Assembly (NCBI RefSeq): GCF_900090245.1
Contig: NZ_FMDN01000016.1
Coordinates: 79,581 to 143,580, forward strand
Source of the DNA: Micromonospora halophytica
Lineage (GTDB): Bacteria; Actinomycetota; Actinomycetes; Mycobacteriales; Micromonosporaceae
Length of the DNA: 64,000 nucleotides
Reading direction: 5' to 3'
The notes beneath the pieces are model-generated. The model did not search any database and was not told the DNA's origin. It was given only the letters and a program-made list of their open reading frames with translations. The first letter of the stretch is position 1, and each line of letters begins with the position of its first letter. Shown here piece by piece: positions 44,972 through 53,635 of the stretch. A program made the position numbers and the translations under genes.

Positions 44972-46018
44972 GTGTTTCCCTCCACCTCGCCCGAGACCGG
45001 CCACGAGCCGTGGGCCGACGACGCGCACCCGGGGCCGGCCGGCTCCGCCCGCGGCCTCCCGCCGGGCCCGCGTACCGGCCCGGCCGACGACGGCAGCCGG
45101 CGGGAGCGGGGGCCGCGCCGATTCCGCAAGGGCGGTGAGCCCCGTCGCGCCGAGGACGACACCGTCGAGCCGGACGAGGAGGTCGTCGAGCCGGTCGAGG
45201 TGCGCAAGCCGCTCTCGCTGACCGTCGCGGGCTTCGCCGCCCTGCTCGGCGTCGGCCTGGTGCTCGGCGCGCAGACCGCCGGCCCGGGGCACCGCCTGCC
45301 GTTCGCGTTCATCGTCTTCGGCGTGCAGCTGCTCTTCGTGCTGGCCTGGACGATGGCCATGCGCCCGCCCGCGCTGCTGCTCGTCGCGCTCGTCAGCGCC
45401 GTGGTCGCCGCGGCGGCGGACACCGCCGCGGTGCAGTCCGACGTCGCCGGCCTGGCCCCGCTGGGATACGTGGCCGCGGGGGGCTTCCTGCTCGGCGTGC
45501 TCGGCCAGCTCGTCCGCCGGGTCGACCGGGTACGGGTCACCGACTCGCTCGGCACCACGCTGCTGATCGTGGTGGGGGTGGTCGCGTTCGGCACACTGAT
45601 CACCCTCAGCCGGATCCCGGCCGGCACCCAGGCGATCACCGTCTGCCTGACCGCCAGCGGCGTCGCGCTCACCGTCGCCCGGCTCACCGACGCGGTGGCG
45701 CCCTGGCCGCGGCTCGCCCCGCAGGTGCCCCGGGGGGCGGCCGGCGTGGTCGGCGGCGCGATGGTCGGCACCCTGGTCAGCGCCGTCCTCGGCAGCTACC
45801 TGGTCACCCCGTTCACGCCCACCCGGGCCGCGATCATCGGGCTGGTCGCGGCGGTCACCGCCGTCCTGGCCGATCTCGCGGTGGGTTACGCCGAGGCGGG
45901 CCGGCTGATGGCCGGTGAGCCGCCGACGATGTGGATCGCCCGGCACATGCAGGGCCCGCTCGGTGGCTTCGCGCTGGCCGCGCCGGCCGCGTACGCCATG
46001 TGCGTGCTCTTCCTCTGA
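44972..46018 (+). CDS. Conserved hypothetical polytopic membrane protein
   Basis: A 348-aa protein. Residues 1-80 are hydrophilic with Arg/Glu/Pro clusters. About eight membrane segments follow, including LSLTVAGFAALLGVGLVLG and LLLVALVSAVVAAAADTAAV. No catalytic motif is visible. CACGAT ends 6 nt before the GTG at 44972, suggesting a leaderless start. It is divergent from glnR and followed by an LmeA-like gene on the same strand, so a cell-envelope role is inferred. Family not recognised. Confidence 0.75.
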   Translation: MFPSTSPETGHEPWADDAHPGPAGSARGLPPGPRTGPADDGSRRERGPRRFRKGGEPRRAEDDTVEPDEEVVEPVEVRKPLSLTVAGFAALLGVGLVLGAQTAGPGHRLPFAFIVFGVQLLFVLAWTMAMRPPALLLVALVSAVVAAAADTAAVQSDVAGLAPLGYVAAGGFLLGVLGQLVRRVDRVRVTDSLGTTLLIVVGVVAFGTLITLSRIPAGTQAITVCLTASGVALTVARLTDAVAPWPRLAPQVPRGAAGVVGGAMVGTLVSAVLGSYLVTPFTPTRAAIIGLVAAVTAVLADLAVGYAEAGRLMAGEPPTMWIARHMQGPLGGFALAAPAAYAMCVLFL

Positions 46019-46123
46019 GTGGACGGTTGAGCGTTCCACCCGTCGGGTACGAAACGGTGCGCCGCGTGGCGACACCGGCAGGAGAGGCGTCGCGCAGCGC
46101 GACGGCGACGACAAGGAGGCGGC

Positions 46124-46912
46124 GTGGCTGAGGCGTACCCGGCGTACGAGGAGCGTCCCCGGCGGCGCGGGCGCAAGGTGCTCGTGACGCTGCTCGTCCT
46201 GCTGCTGCTCCTGGCCGGACTGCTGGTGGTGGCCGACCGGGTGGCGGCCGGAGTCGCCGAGCGTGCCATCGCCGACCAGGTCGAGCAGGAGATCGCCAAG
46301 CAGCAGGCGCAGTCCGCCCCGCCGCAGGTCGACGTCGGCGGCTTCCCCTTCCTCACCCAGGTGCTGGGCGGCCGGTACGAGCGGATCTCCATCGTCCTCA
46401 CCGACGTGCGGGGCGCGGTCGGGGGGAACGCGGTGAGCGTGCCCCGGCTCGACGTGGACGCCCGCAACGTCCAGGCATCCCTGGACACGCTCCGTTCCGG
46501 CCAGGGCGACGTGGTCGCCGAGACCGTGGACGGTACCGGCACGGTCACCTACGACAGCCTGGCGAAGCTGCTGGACCGTCCCGGGCTGAAGCTCGGTGAG
46601 CAGGACGGCAGGCTGGTCGTCACCGCCCCGGTGGACATCCTCGGGCAGAAGCTCACCGTCACCGGCACCGCCGACGTGACCGTCGCCGAGGGCAACAAGG
46701 TGGCGTTGCGCTTCAACGACCTGGACGCCGAGGGGCTGCCGGCGGTGCCGCTGGCCCGGACGCTGCTCAGCAACTTCGCCAGGGACATCTCGGTCGACGT
46801 GCCCCTGCCCGAGCTGCCGTTCCAGCTCAACGTCCGCAAGGTGGAGCCGCGTCCCGAGGGGCTCACGGTGACCGCCGACGCGAAGGACGTCCCCCTCAAC
46901 CGGGCCGCCTGA
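46124..46912 (+). CDS. LmeA-like phospholipid-binding protein (DUF2993)
   Basis: A 262-aa protein. One membrane anchor lies at residues 18-38, followed by an extracytoplasmic alpha-beta domain beginning RAIADQVEQEIAKQQ. VDVGGFPFLTQVLGGRYERI is the DUF2993 signature. Mycobacterial LmeA binds phospholipids and supports lipomannan elongation. The same general role in envelope lipid handling is inferred. AGGAGGCGGC precedes the GTG. Confidence 0.88.
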   Translation: MAEAYPAYEERPRRRGRKVLVTLLVLLLLLAGLLVVADRVAAGVAERAIADQVEQEIAKQQAQSAPPQVDVGGFPFLTQVLGGRYERISIVLTDVRGAVGGNAVSVPRLDVDARNVQASLDTLRSGQGDVVAETVDGTGTVTYDSLAKLLDRPGLKLGEQDGRLVVTAPVDILGQKLTVTGTADVTVAEGNKVALRFNDLDAEGLPAVPLARTLLSNFARDISVDVPLPELPFQLNVRKVEPRPEGLTVTADAKDVPLNRAA

Positions 46913-47017
46913 GCGGCGGCGCACGGCCCGGGGTGTCGGCTGGTGAGTCCCGGTCGGCGTCCCGGATGCTGGTCGGTCCGGTGGCACTCTCCGGGACCGC
47001 TGGTAGGCTCCCTGCTC

Positions 47018-47095
47018 ATGGGGACGCACCTCACCAAACGGCGCGCGGTCGACCTGTGCCGCGTGGCCACCTGCCTGTGTCGCTCCGTCATCTGA
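47018..47095 (+). CDS. Cysteine-rich putative leader peptide (uORF)
   Basis: A 25-codon frame reading M-G-T-H-L-T-K-R-R-A-V-D-L, then CRVATCLCRSVI. It resembles the small actinobacterial leader peptides with an RR-VDL-RVA-LCR core found upstream of sulfur-metabolism genes. Three of the last twelve residues are cysteine, so slow decoding when Cys-tRNA is scarce could change folding of the 200-nt region before sseA. TAGGCT ends 8 nt before the ATG, suggesting leaderless translation. A GGCCGC-CTA-GCGGCC hairpin lies 16 bp after the stop. Confidence 0.8.
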   Translation: MGTHLTKRRAVDLCRVATCLCRSVI

Positions 47096-47299
47096 CGGCG
47101 GGGCTGTCTCCGGCCGCCTAGCGGCCACCGGCACTCAGGGTCCTTCGCACCCTTTCCCGGTTCTCTCCCGTACGCCCGGCAGCGGCGCCGTCGCACGAAC
47201 CCGTGATCCATTTCTCTGTGGGTCCCGCGCGTGGTGCGACAATCACCGATTTCGATCCCCGCGCTGGCTCACCATCCAACCTCACCAGGGAGTGATCTG

Positions 47300-48148
47300 A
47301 TGAGTCGCGACACCGCACTCGTCTCGGCCGAGTGGGCCGAGAAGAACATCGACGCCCCGGGCGTCGTCTTCGTCGAGGTCGACGAGGACACCTCGGCGTA
47401 CGACACCGGCCACATCGCCGGCGCCGTCAAGCTCGACTGGAAGACCGACCTGCAGGACCCGGTCCGCCGGGACTTCGTGAACAAGACCCAGTTCGAGGCG
47501 CTCCTGTCGGAGCGGGGCATCGCCAACGACGACCTCGTCGTCCTCTACGGCGGCAACAACAACTGGTTCGCCGCGTACGCGTACTGGTACTTCAAGCTCT
47601 ACGGTCACCGCGAGGTCAAGCTGCTCGACGGCGGTCGCAAGAAGTGGGAGCTGGACGCCCGCCCCCTGGTCACCGACAAGGTGGAGCGCCCGCGGACCCG
47701 GTACGTCGCGCAGGAGCCGGACACCTCGATCCGCGCCTTCCGTGACGACGTGGTGGCCGCGATCGGCACCAGGAACCTGGTCGACGTGCGCAGCCCCGAC
47801 GAGTACGCCGGCCGGCTGCTCGCCCCCGCCCACCTGCCGCAGGAGCAGGCGCAGCGCGCCGGCCACGTGCCGACCGCGATCAGCGTGCCGTGGTCCAGGG
47901 CGGCCAACGAGGACGGCACCTTCAAGTCCGACGACGAGCTGCGGAAGATCTACGCCGACGCCGGGCTGGACGACAGCAGGGAGACCATCGCGTACTGCCG
48001 GATCGGCGAGCGCTCCTCGCACACCTGGTTCGTCCTCCAGGAGCTGCTCGGCCACCGCAACGTGAAGAACTACGACGGATCCTGGACCGAGTACGGCTCG
48101 CTGGTCGGCGTGCCGGTGGCGCTCGGCGACGAGCCCGGGGAGGCCTGA
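47300..48148 (+). CDS. sseA: Thiosulfate/3-mercaptopyruvate sulfurtransferase, SseA/CysA type
   Basis: A 282-aa protein with two tandem rhodanese domains. The N-terminal one lacks a catalytic Cys; the C-terminal one has Cys233 in AYCRIGERSSHTW. It moves sulfane sulfur from thiosulfate or mercaptopyruvate to cyanide or cellular thiols. The ATG at 47300 follows AGGGAGTG; an upstream in-frame start was rejected because it lacks a ribosome site. It is preceded by a Cys-rich leader peptide and followed, 5 bp on, by a DUF1416 gene, the standard actinobacterial pair. Confidence 0.93.
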   Translation: MSRDTALVSAEWAEKNIDAPGVVFVEVDEDTSAYDTGHIAGAVKLDWKTDLQDPVRRDFVNKTQFEALLSERGIANDDLVVLYGGNNNWFAAYAYWYFKLYGHREVKLLDGGRKKWELDARPLVTDKVERPRTRYVAQEPDTSIRAFRDDVVAAIGTRNLVDVRSPDEYAGRLLAPAHLPQEQAQRAGHVPTAISVPWSRAANEDGTFKSDDELRKIYADAGLDDSRETIAYCRIGERSSHTWFVLQELLGHRNVKNYDGSWTEYGSLVGVPVALGDEPGEA

Positions 48149-48153
48149 TCACC

Positions 48154-48477
48154 ATGACTGCTCCTACCGCCGCCGGTTGCGCCGCTCCCGACCAGGCCGC
48201 TCCGCTGCCGGCCAGCCTGGACCTGGAGAAGGAAACCGTCATCACCGGTGTCGTCCGCTCCGACGCGGGCGAGACCGTGCCGGGCGCGTACGTCCGGCTG
48301 CTCGACTCCACCGGTGAGTTCACCGCCGAGGTGGTCACCTCCCCGGCCGGACAGTTCCGCTTCTTCGCCGCGCCGGGCAGCTGGACGCTGCGGGCGCTGT
48401 CCCGGCACGGCAACGGCGACACCGCCGTGACCGCCGCGCGCGGGATCAACGAGGTCTCGGTGACGGTCGCCGCCTGA
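48154..48477 (+). CDS. DUF1416 protein, sulfurtransferase partner
   Basis: A 107-aa protein with a conserved Ala/Pro N-terminus, TVITGVVRSDAGETVPGAYV and GQFRFFAAPGSWTLRAL. It looks like a small carboxypeptidase-regulatory/beta-sandwich fold. It is regularly found directly after sseA in actinobacteria and is here separated by 5 bp. Function is unknown; a role in the same sulfur transfer is inferred from linkage. Confidence 0.88.
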   Translation: MTAPTAAGCAAPDQAAPLPASLDLEKETVITGVVRSDAGETVPGAYVRLLDSTGEFTAEVVTSPAGQFRFFAAPGSWTLRALSRHGNGDTAVTAARGINEVSVTVAA

Positions 48478-48541
48478 TCCACGCTCTGATCGGCCCGGGG
48501 CCGGTCACCTTCCGAGGGTGACCAGCCCCGGGCCGTGCGTG

Positions 48542-49471
48542 CTAACGGAGGACTGGTGGCGGGGCGGCGTCCCCCTTGCCGAGCCAGTGGTCGGGGTCGA
48601 CGGGGCGGCGCAACTCGTTGGTGTCGGCGGCAGCGGTTGGTCGGTCGAACGGGTGCACCCTGTCGAGTTCCTGGTTGAGAACCCGGATCCGCCCCTCCAG
48701 CAGTCCGATTGTTTCCAGTAGGCCGCGCCGTTCGTTCTCGGCCTGCTCGCGTAGTTCGCTGAGTTGCCGCAGGTGGAGGCTGGCGCGGGCCTCCGCCTCG
48801 TCGCGTTCCTGGACCAGCGTCTCGCGTCGCCGGAGCAGGTCCTCATTCTCATCGAGAAGCATGGTGATCCTGCTGTCGATCCGATCTCCCTCGGCGCGGC
48901 GCTCGGCGGCGTCCTGCTCCAACCGCTCGGTCACCGTCTCCACGTGGCGCAGGAAGACGCGCTGCGACGTCTCGGCCTCCTGCCGGAACTCCGCCAGCTT
49001 CTTCTGGAGCGCGTCGGTCTCGTGCCGGAGTTCGATGATCTGCTGCCGATGGTCGGCGAGTTGCTGCTGGGCCAGATCACGTTCCCGTTCGAGTAGGGCG
49101 ATCCGGGACTGGTCATCCGGAGCGTCTCCCGATGAGAGCAACTCATCGCGGATAACATTCCCATCGACGACAATCCTGCCGCAGTATCCGGGCGGAGGAC
49201 TGCCTCCGCGATCGCGCCACCAGAGTCCAGCCAGGTTCTCCAGCGTGGCGTCGTGGCGGTCTGCGGGCAGGCATACCACGACCGCCCGGTGGACGAGTCG
49301 CCACGAGATCCGCCCGTTCGGCCTCAGTTCGTCGAGAGCCCGCCGATAGCTGTCGTCATCCGGGAGGGTCGCATCGACCTCGGCCTTGTCGCAGAAGGCC
49401 TTGAACGCGCCGCGCTTGCCGCCGTGCCACTGGAAGATCAGCTCGCGGGTCAGGTGCTGTACCTCGTCCAC
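48542..49471 (-). CDS. Hypothetical coiled-coil protein
   Basis: A 309-aa protein. Residues 1-110 are a compact domain (LTRELIFQWHGGKRGAFKAF, ISWRLVHRAVVVCLPADRHD) that could be a helical adaptor or helix-turn-helix. Residues about 120-265 are a long Glu/Arg/Leu heptad coiled coil, and the tail is Pro-rich. I do not recognise the family. CAGAAT ends 6 nt before the GTG. Base composition and codon use are less GC3-biased than in neighbouring genes, which suggests accessory or recently acquired DNA. Confidence 0.65.
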   Translation of the reverse strand: MDEVQHLTRELIFQWHGGKRGAFKAFCDKAEVDATLPDDDSYRRALDELRPNGRISWRLVHRAVVVCLPADRHDATLENLAGLWWRDRGGSPPPGYCGRIVVDGNVIRDELLSSGDAPDDQSRIALLERERDLAQQQLADHRQQIIELRHETDALQKKLAEFRQEAETSQRVFLRHVETVTERLEQDAAERRAEGDRIDSRITMLLDENEDLLRRRETLVQERDEAEARASLHLRQLSELREQAENERRGLLETIGLLEGRIRVLNQELDRVHPFDRPTAAADTNELRRPVDPDHWLGKGDAAPPPVLR

Positions 49472-49710
49472 GCCGTCATTCTGTCGGAGTGATCACCGCA
49501 TCGCAGGCCCGCGCCACGCCGTCTGTCCCTGATGGACGGCCGAATTCCGATCTTCGTCCAGATCAGACTTCCGGTGCCCCGGAACAACGCGGAAAAGCCG
49601 ATTCCGTGCGACGAAGGCGGGTGTGATGCACACCACTCTTCGCCATCCTGTTCTGCTCCGTCCGACATTGTCCTGAGCGCTGAGCTGCCCCTACGACACG
49701 CTCTTGCTGC

Positions 49711-49734
49711 CTTGTTCCGACTCCCCGGAACAAG
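49711..49734. promoter_or_regulatory. Operator-like dyad in a 387-bp gap
   Basis: CTTGTTCC-N8-GGAACAAG is a perfect 8-bp dyad. A second GGAACAA half-site occurs near 49582. They lie in the relatively AT-rich gap 49472-49858, which otherwise shows an in-frame but unconserved extension of the downstream small membrane protein. No other gene was seen. Confidence 0.4.
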
Positions 49735-49858
49735 ACGTCCGAACGAGATTCTTTTCGAATTTCGGAACGTCTTCCACGCTGCTTCGATCGTCGAACGACG
49801 CGTGCCCCCGTACGCGTCGGACGGCCGGTCACCGGCCTCGAGCCAGGGGAGGAACATC

Positions 49859-50155
49859 ATGCCGACTGTCGAGAGCTTCGTCGACGACCGGGATCTCCCG
49901 GTGCTGCTGCTGGTGCTGGCCGTGTTGCTCGGGTGGGGGCTGTTCACGCGCTGGCGTCGCCACACCCGGGATCTCGCAGAGCTGAGGATGGTCGGTGACG
50001 CCGCCGCGCCTCGCACGTTGTTCCAACTCCTCACCTGGACGCTGGCCTCCGACGGCCGAACCGCCCGGCTGGTCGTTCTGCTGCTGGTCGTGCTCCTGCT
50101 GGTCACCTTCAACGACGGTCTGGCCCGGGCGGTGGAGGTGTTCATGGTCCGCTGA
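49859..50155 (+). CDS. Small two-helix membrane protein
   Basis: A 98-aa protein with two membrane segments, DLPVLLLVLAVLLGWGLF and LVVLLLVVLLLVTFN, separated by a charged cytosolic loop. The ATG at 49859 has GGGGAGGAAC as ribosome site. The frame is open upstream to 49532 but that part is unconserved-looking and lacks a start signal. Function unknown. Confidence 0.6.
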   Translation: MPTVESFVDDRDLPVLLLVLAVLLGWGLFTRWRRHTRDLAELRMVGDAAAPRTLFQLLTWTLASDGRTARLVVLLLVVLLLVTFNDGLARAVEVFMVR

Positions 50156-50252
50156 TCCGTCCCCCGGTGGTCGTCCCCCGGACGGGCGGCGACCACCGGG
50201 CAGGTCGACCCTGCGGAGACGGCCGGCGGACGGCGCGTGACACCATGGGCGG

Positions 50253-51104
50253 GTGAGCGGTGCAGTCCAGGCGGGGTGGGCCCCGCCGAGTGGTCCCCCC
50301 GAGCCGGCCCCCCGCAGCGGGTGGCCGCGTTGGCTGCTGGTCGTGACCGTGCTCTGGACGCTGCTGCTCGGCGTGCTGACCTGGTGGTCGGCGCGGACCG
50401 ACGCGCCGACCGTGCGCGAGCAGCGCACCCTGGGCCAGGCCCTCCCGGTGGTCCAGCGCTCGGTCGGGCAGCTCGTCGCCGCCGTCGGCGACGGCGCCTG
50501 GGCGATGACCGGGCAACGGGTCGAGCGGGGCTGCCGGGTCACCCCGATGGACGACGGCGCCGAGCTGACCCGGGGCGTCGACGTGCTGGTGGCCGAGGGC
50601 GGTGAGCGGGCGCTGTTGGAGTCGGTCGCCGACCGGCTGCCCGAGGACTGGCGGGCCGGGGTACGGGTCAGCTCGGAGGGCCCCCGCCTGCGCGCCGACG
50701 CGGGCGAGTTCGTGCTGGTCGAGGGGCGGGTCGTCACCCCTGGACGGGTCCGGTTCGGCGTGCAGACCGGCTGCCGTCCGCTGGATGACGTGGCGCTCGC
50801 CGACCTGCTGCCGGGGAACCCCGGCGAACCCGCGTTGGACGAGGCGCTGCGCGCGTTGGGTCGTCCGGCCGACGACGCGGTCGAGCAGGTCGTCGCCCCC
50901 TGCCCCGGCGGCGGGACCGCGCGGACCAGGTGGGTCGAGGCCGGCCCCGCGCCGATGTCGCTGGCCGGGCTGACGCCGCTGGCCGCCGGTGCCGCGCTGG
51001 TCGATACCCCCGAGGTGTACGCCTGGCGGCGTGGCCCGGTCGTCGTCCTGGCCGACGCGACCGGTGAGCGGGTACGCCTGGCCGCCTCCACCGGCTGCTC
51101 CTGA
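50253..51104 (+). CDS. Hypothetical single-pass membrane protein
   Basis: A 283-aa protein. A Pro-rich N-terminus precedes one membrane helix (WLLVVTVLWTLLLGVLTWW). The roughly 230-residue extracytoplasmic domain has four scattered cysteines (GCRVTP, GCRPLD, PCPGG, TGCS) that may form two disulfides. CACCAT ends 6 nt before the GTG, a leaderless arrangement. Family not recognised. It is convergent with the glycogen debranching gene. Confidence 0.7.
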   Translation: MSGAVQAGWAPPSGPPEPAPRSGWPRWLLVVTVLWTLLLGVLTWWSARTDAPTVREQRTLGQALPVVQRSVGQLVAAVGDGAWAMTGQRVERGCRVTPMDDGAELTRGVDVLVAEGGERALLESVADRLPEDWRAGVRVSSEGPRLRADAGEFVLVEGRVVTPGRVRFGVQTGCRPLDDVALADLLPGNPGEPALDEALRALGRPADDAVEQVVAPCPGGGTARTRWVEAGPAPMSLAGLTPLAAGAALVDTPEVYAWRRGPVVVLADATGERVRLAASTGCS

Positions 51105-51122
51105 ACGCGGACGGACCGGGGG

Positions 51123-53180
51123 TCAGTGGCCCCGCACGTTGTCCTCGGCGGTCCGGCTGCGGCCCAGGGCGTCGACCTTGCCCCAGCGGCCGGGGATGTC
51201 GAGCAGCTCCACCCGGCCCATGCCCGCCGGCACCGCCGGGTCGATGATCAGGTGCTCGCCCTGCGGTTCCAGACCCAGTAGCACCCGGAGCAGCAGCAGG
51301 GGCGTCCCCGCCGACCAGGCCTGTGGACTGCACGCCGTCGGGTACTGCACCGGGTATTCGGTGAGGCTGCGGTCGTAGCCGGCGAACGCCTCCGGGAGCC
51401 GGCCGTCGAAGTAGCGGGAGGCACTGAAGATGCTCTCGCAGATCTGCCCGGCCTCCTCCCGGAAACCGTAGCGGGCCAGCCCCCAGGCGATGAACGAGTT
51501 GTCGAAGGGCCAGACCGTCCCGACGTGGTAGCCGACCGGGTTGTACCGCCCCTGTCCGGTGGCGAGGGTACGGACGCCCCAGCCGGAGAAGAGCCGGGGG
51601 CCGAGCAGGTGATTGGCGACCCGCTCGGCCCGGGTGTCGTCGACGATGCCGCTCCACAGCAGGTGCCCGATGTTGGAGGAGAGGGCGTCCACCTGCCGCC
51701 CGTCCGGGTCGAGGGCGAGCGCGTAGTGGTCCCGCTCCGTGATCCAGAAGTCCCGGTTGAAGCGCTCCTTGAGCAGCGCGGCCTCCCGCTCCAGCCGGTC
51801 CGCGTACACGGGGTCGTTCCAGAACAGCCGGGCCATCCGGGCGCCACGCAGCTTCGCGTCGTACGCGTACCCCTGGAGTTCGCAGGTGGCCCGGGGGAAG
51901 CCGGGCAGCCGGCCGTCGGCGTACGAGATGGAGTCCCAGGAGTCCTTCCAGCACTGGTTCTCCAGGCCGGTCTCCGGGTTGCGGGTCTGGTACCAGAGGT
52001 ACCCGGTGCCGAGCAGATCGCCGTAGGTGTCGATCCAGTTCAGCGCGGCCCGCGCGGCGAACTCCAGCTGCTTCACCAGTTGGGCGTCGCCGGTCCAGCG
52101 CTCGTACTCGTCGAGCAGGACGACGAAGAGCGGCGTCGAGTCGGCCGACCCGTAGTACGGGGAGTGCGGCTGCTCCTCGAAGCCGGCGGTCTCGCCGTAC
52201 CGCAGCTCGTGCAGGATCTTGCCGGGCTCCTCGTCGCGGAAGTCGTCGAGGCGGTACCCCTGGAGGCCGGCGAGCACCTTGATGGTCGGCGGCACCAGTT
52301 CGGGCAGGAAGGGCAGCACCTGGAGCGAGGTCAGGATGCTGTCCCGGCCGAACAGGGTCATGAACCACGGCAGGCCGGCGGCGAGCAGCCGTACGCCGAG
52401 CGCGATCGACTCGTACCGCAGGGCGCCCAGGTCGTTGAGGCTCTGGTGGTACGCCCCGGCCAGCGGCTCGCAGTCGCAGCCCAGCTTCGGCGCCCTGTCG
52501 AGCAGTTGCTGCTGCTCGATCCGGATCGCCTCGGGGCTGCGGGTGCCGCCGAGAGGGGTGGTGGCCCGGATGTCCTCGCCCCGGGCACCGAAGATCATCG
52601 TCGCAACGTGCAGCCGGGTGCTCCACTCCTGGTGCGCGCCGACCGTGATCGACCAGGTCATTCCGCCCTGGTCGACCTGTGCCGGCGCGGTGCTGGTGAT
52701 CACCGCCTCCCGGTGGAAGGCGTCCCGCCGGTAGGTCAGCCGCAGTTCGTTCTCCCCGGCGATCGCCGTGGTGGCACCCTTCTTCCGCCCCTTGTGCTTG
52801 ATCTCGAACAGGTCGGCGAAGTCGGAGCCCATGTCCATCCGGACGGTGAACTGCATCTCCCGTCCGGAGTGGTTGAGCACGGTCAGTTCCTCGCCGAGGC
52901 TGCCGCCGATCGCCCGGTTGCGGATGACCGACACCTTGGCGTCGAGGTAGTGGGTGGGCTCGCCGGGGACGAGGAAGTACCGGGTCCGGAAGGACTGCGC
53001 GTCGTCGATGGAGAGGGCGTGCAGCCGTTCGCCGTCCAGGGTGAGCAGCCAGGTGGAGAGGAACCGGGTGTCGAACGAGAAGAGCCCGGTGGGAAAGTCG
53101 TACGACGGCTCGACGTCCCCCCGCCGGTCGCTGACCAGGAAGGTGTTGCCGTCGAGGATGCTCACCAGTTGCTTCATCAT
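51123..53180 (-). CDS. Glycogen debranching (amylo-alpha-1,6-glucosidase-like) enzyme
   Basis: A 685-aa protein. The N-terminal GDE_N-bis domain (about residues 8-200) has LDGNTFLVSDRRGDVE and LFSFDTRFLSTWLL. A (alpha/alpha)6 glycosidase domain has LPWFMTLFGRDSILTSLQ and WPFDNSFIAWGLARYGF. This architecture is common in actinobacteria for GH-family enzymes acting on glycogen-like or maltooligosyl substrates; specificity is uncertain. The start is one of two adjacent ATG codons (53180 or 53177). The first overlaps the stop of the upstream SCP2 gene (ATGA), indicating translational coupling. Confidence 0.87.
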   Translation of the reverse strand: MMKQLVSILDGNTFLVSDRRGDVEPSYDFPTGLFSFDTRFLSTWLLTLDGERLHALSIDDAQSFRTRYFLVPGEPTHYLDAKVSVIRNRAIGGSLGEELTVLNHSGREMQFTVRMDMGSDFADLFEIKHKGRKKGATTAIAGENELRLTYRRDAFHREAVITSTAPAQVDQGGMTWSITVGAHQEWSTRLHVATMIFGARGEDIRATTPLGGTRSPEAIRIEQQQLLDRAPKLGCDCEPLAGAYHQSLNDLGALRYESIALGVRLLAAGLPWFMTLFGRDSILTSLQVLPFLPELVPPTIKVLAGLQGYRLDDFRDEEPGKILHELRYGETAGFEEQPHSPYYGSADSTPLFVVLLDEYERWTGDAQLVKQLEFAARAALNWIDTYGDLLGTGYLWYQTRNPETGLENQCWKDSWDSISYADGRLPGFPRATCELQGYAYDAKLRGARMARLFWNDPVYADRLEREAALLKERFNRDFWITERDHYALALDPDGRQVDALSSNIGHLLWSGIVDDTRAERVANHLLGPRLFSGWGVRTLATGQGRYNPVGYHVGTVWPFDNSFIAWGLARYGFREEAGQICESIFSASRYFDGRLPEAFAGYDRSLTEYPVQYPTACSPQAWSAGTPLLLLRVLLGLEPQGEHLIIDPAVPAGMGRVELLDIPGRWGKVDALGRSRTAEDNVRGH

Positions 53181-53554
53181 GGTCGTCGGACCTGTTCCCG
53201 GGCGATCTTCCGAGGGTCGCGCACGCCGGGCCGGTTGGGGAAGAACCGCCGGAAGACGAGGAGGAGCATGACGTTGCCGCTGTAGGTGGTCTCGTTGCGC
53301 AGGACCGCGGAGAGACTCTGCGCATGTCCGGTGACCAGCCGTGCGAAGAGTTCGGCGCTGCTGTTCCAGATCGCGTCGGCCGGGCCGCGCGCCCGGGTGA
53401 CGGCGGCTTCGCCGGGGCCGAGCTCGACCAGCCAGTGGTCGGTGCGGTTGCCGGTGGTGAGGTCGATCTGGAGGGTCCCGCTGACCGGGGCGCGTAGGAC
53501 CGCCGGGGCGCGCGCCGGCAGCGATGCGAAGAACTGCTCGATCGCCTGGTCCAC
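53177..53554 (-). CDS. SCP2-like sterol-carrier domain protein
   Basis: A 125-aa protein with an SCP2 fold pattern: an opening helix (AIEQFFASLPARAPAVL), SGTLQIDLTTGNRTDHWLVEL, and GPADAIWNSSAELFARLVTGH, ending in a hydrophobic strand and basic tail. Such domains bind lipids or appear in transferase-type tails. TACCAT ends 6 nt before the GTG, so it is probably leaderless. Its stop overlaps the debranching enzyme start, so the two products may act together. Confidence 0.75.
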   Translation of the reverse strand: MDQAIEQFFASLPARAPAVLRAPVSGTLQIDLTTGNRTDHWLVELGPGEAAVTRARGPADAIWNSSAELFARLVTGHAQSLSAVLRNETTYSGNVMLLLVFRRFFPNRPGVRDPRKIAREQVRRP

Positions 53555-53635
53555 ATCCGAATGGTAGGCAGTTGACCGACATGTCGGGTCGGTATCGGCA
53601 GGCCGCGCGCTGCGGATTCGGCAGGGCGCGCCCGG

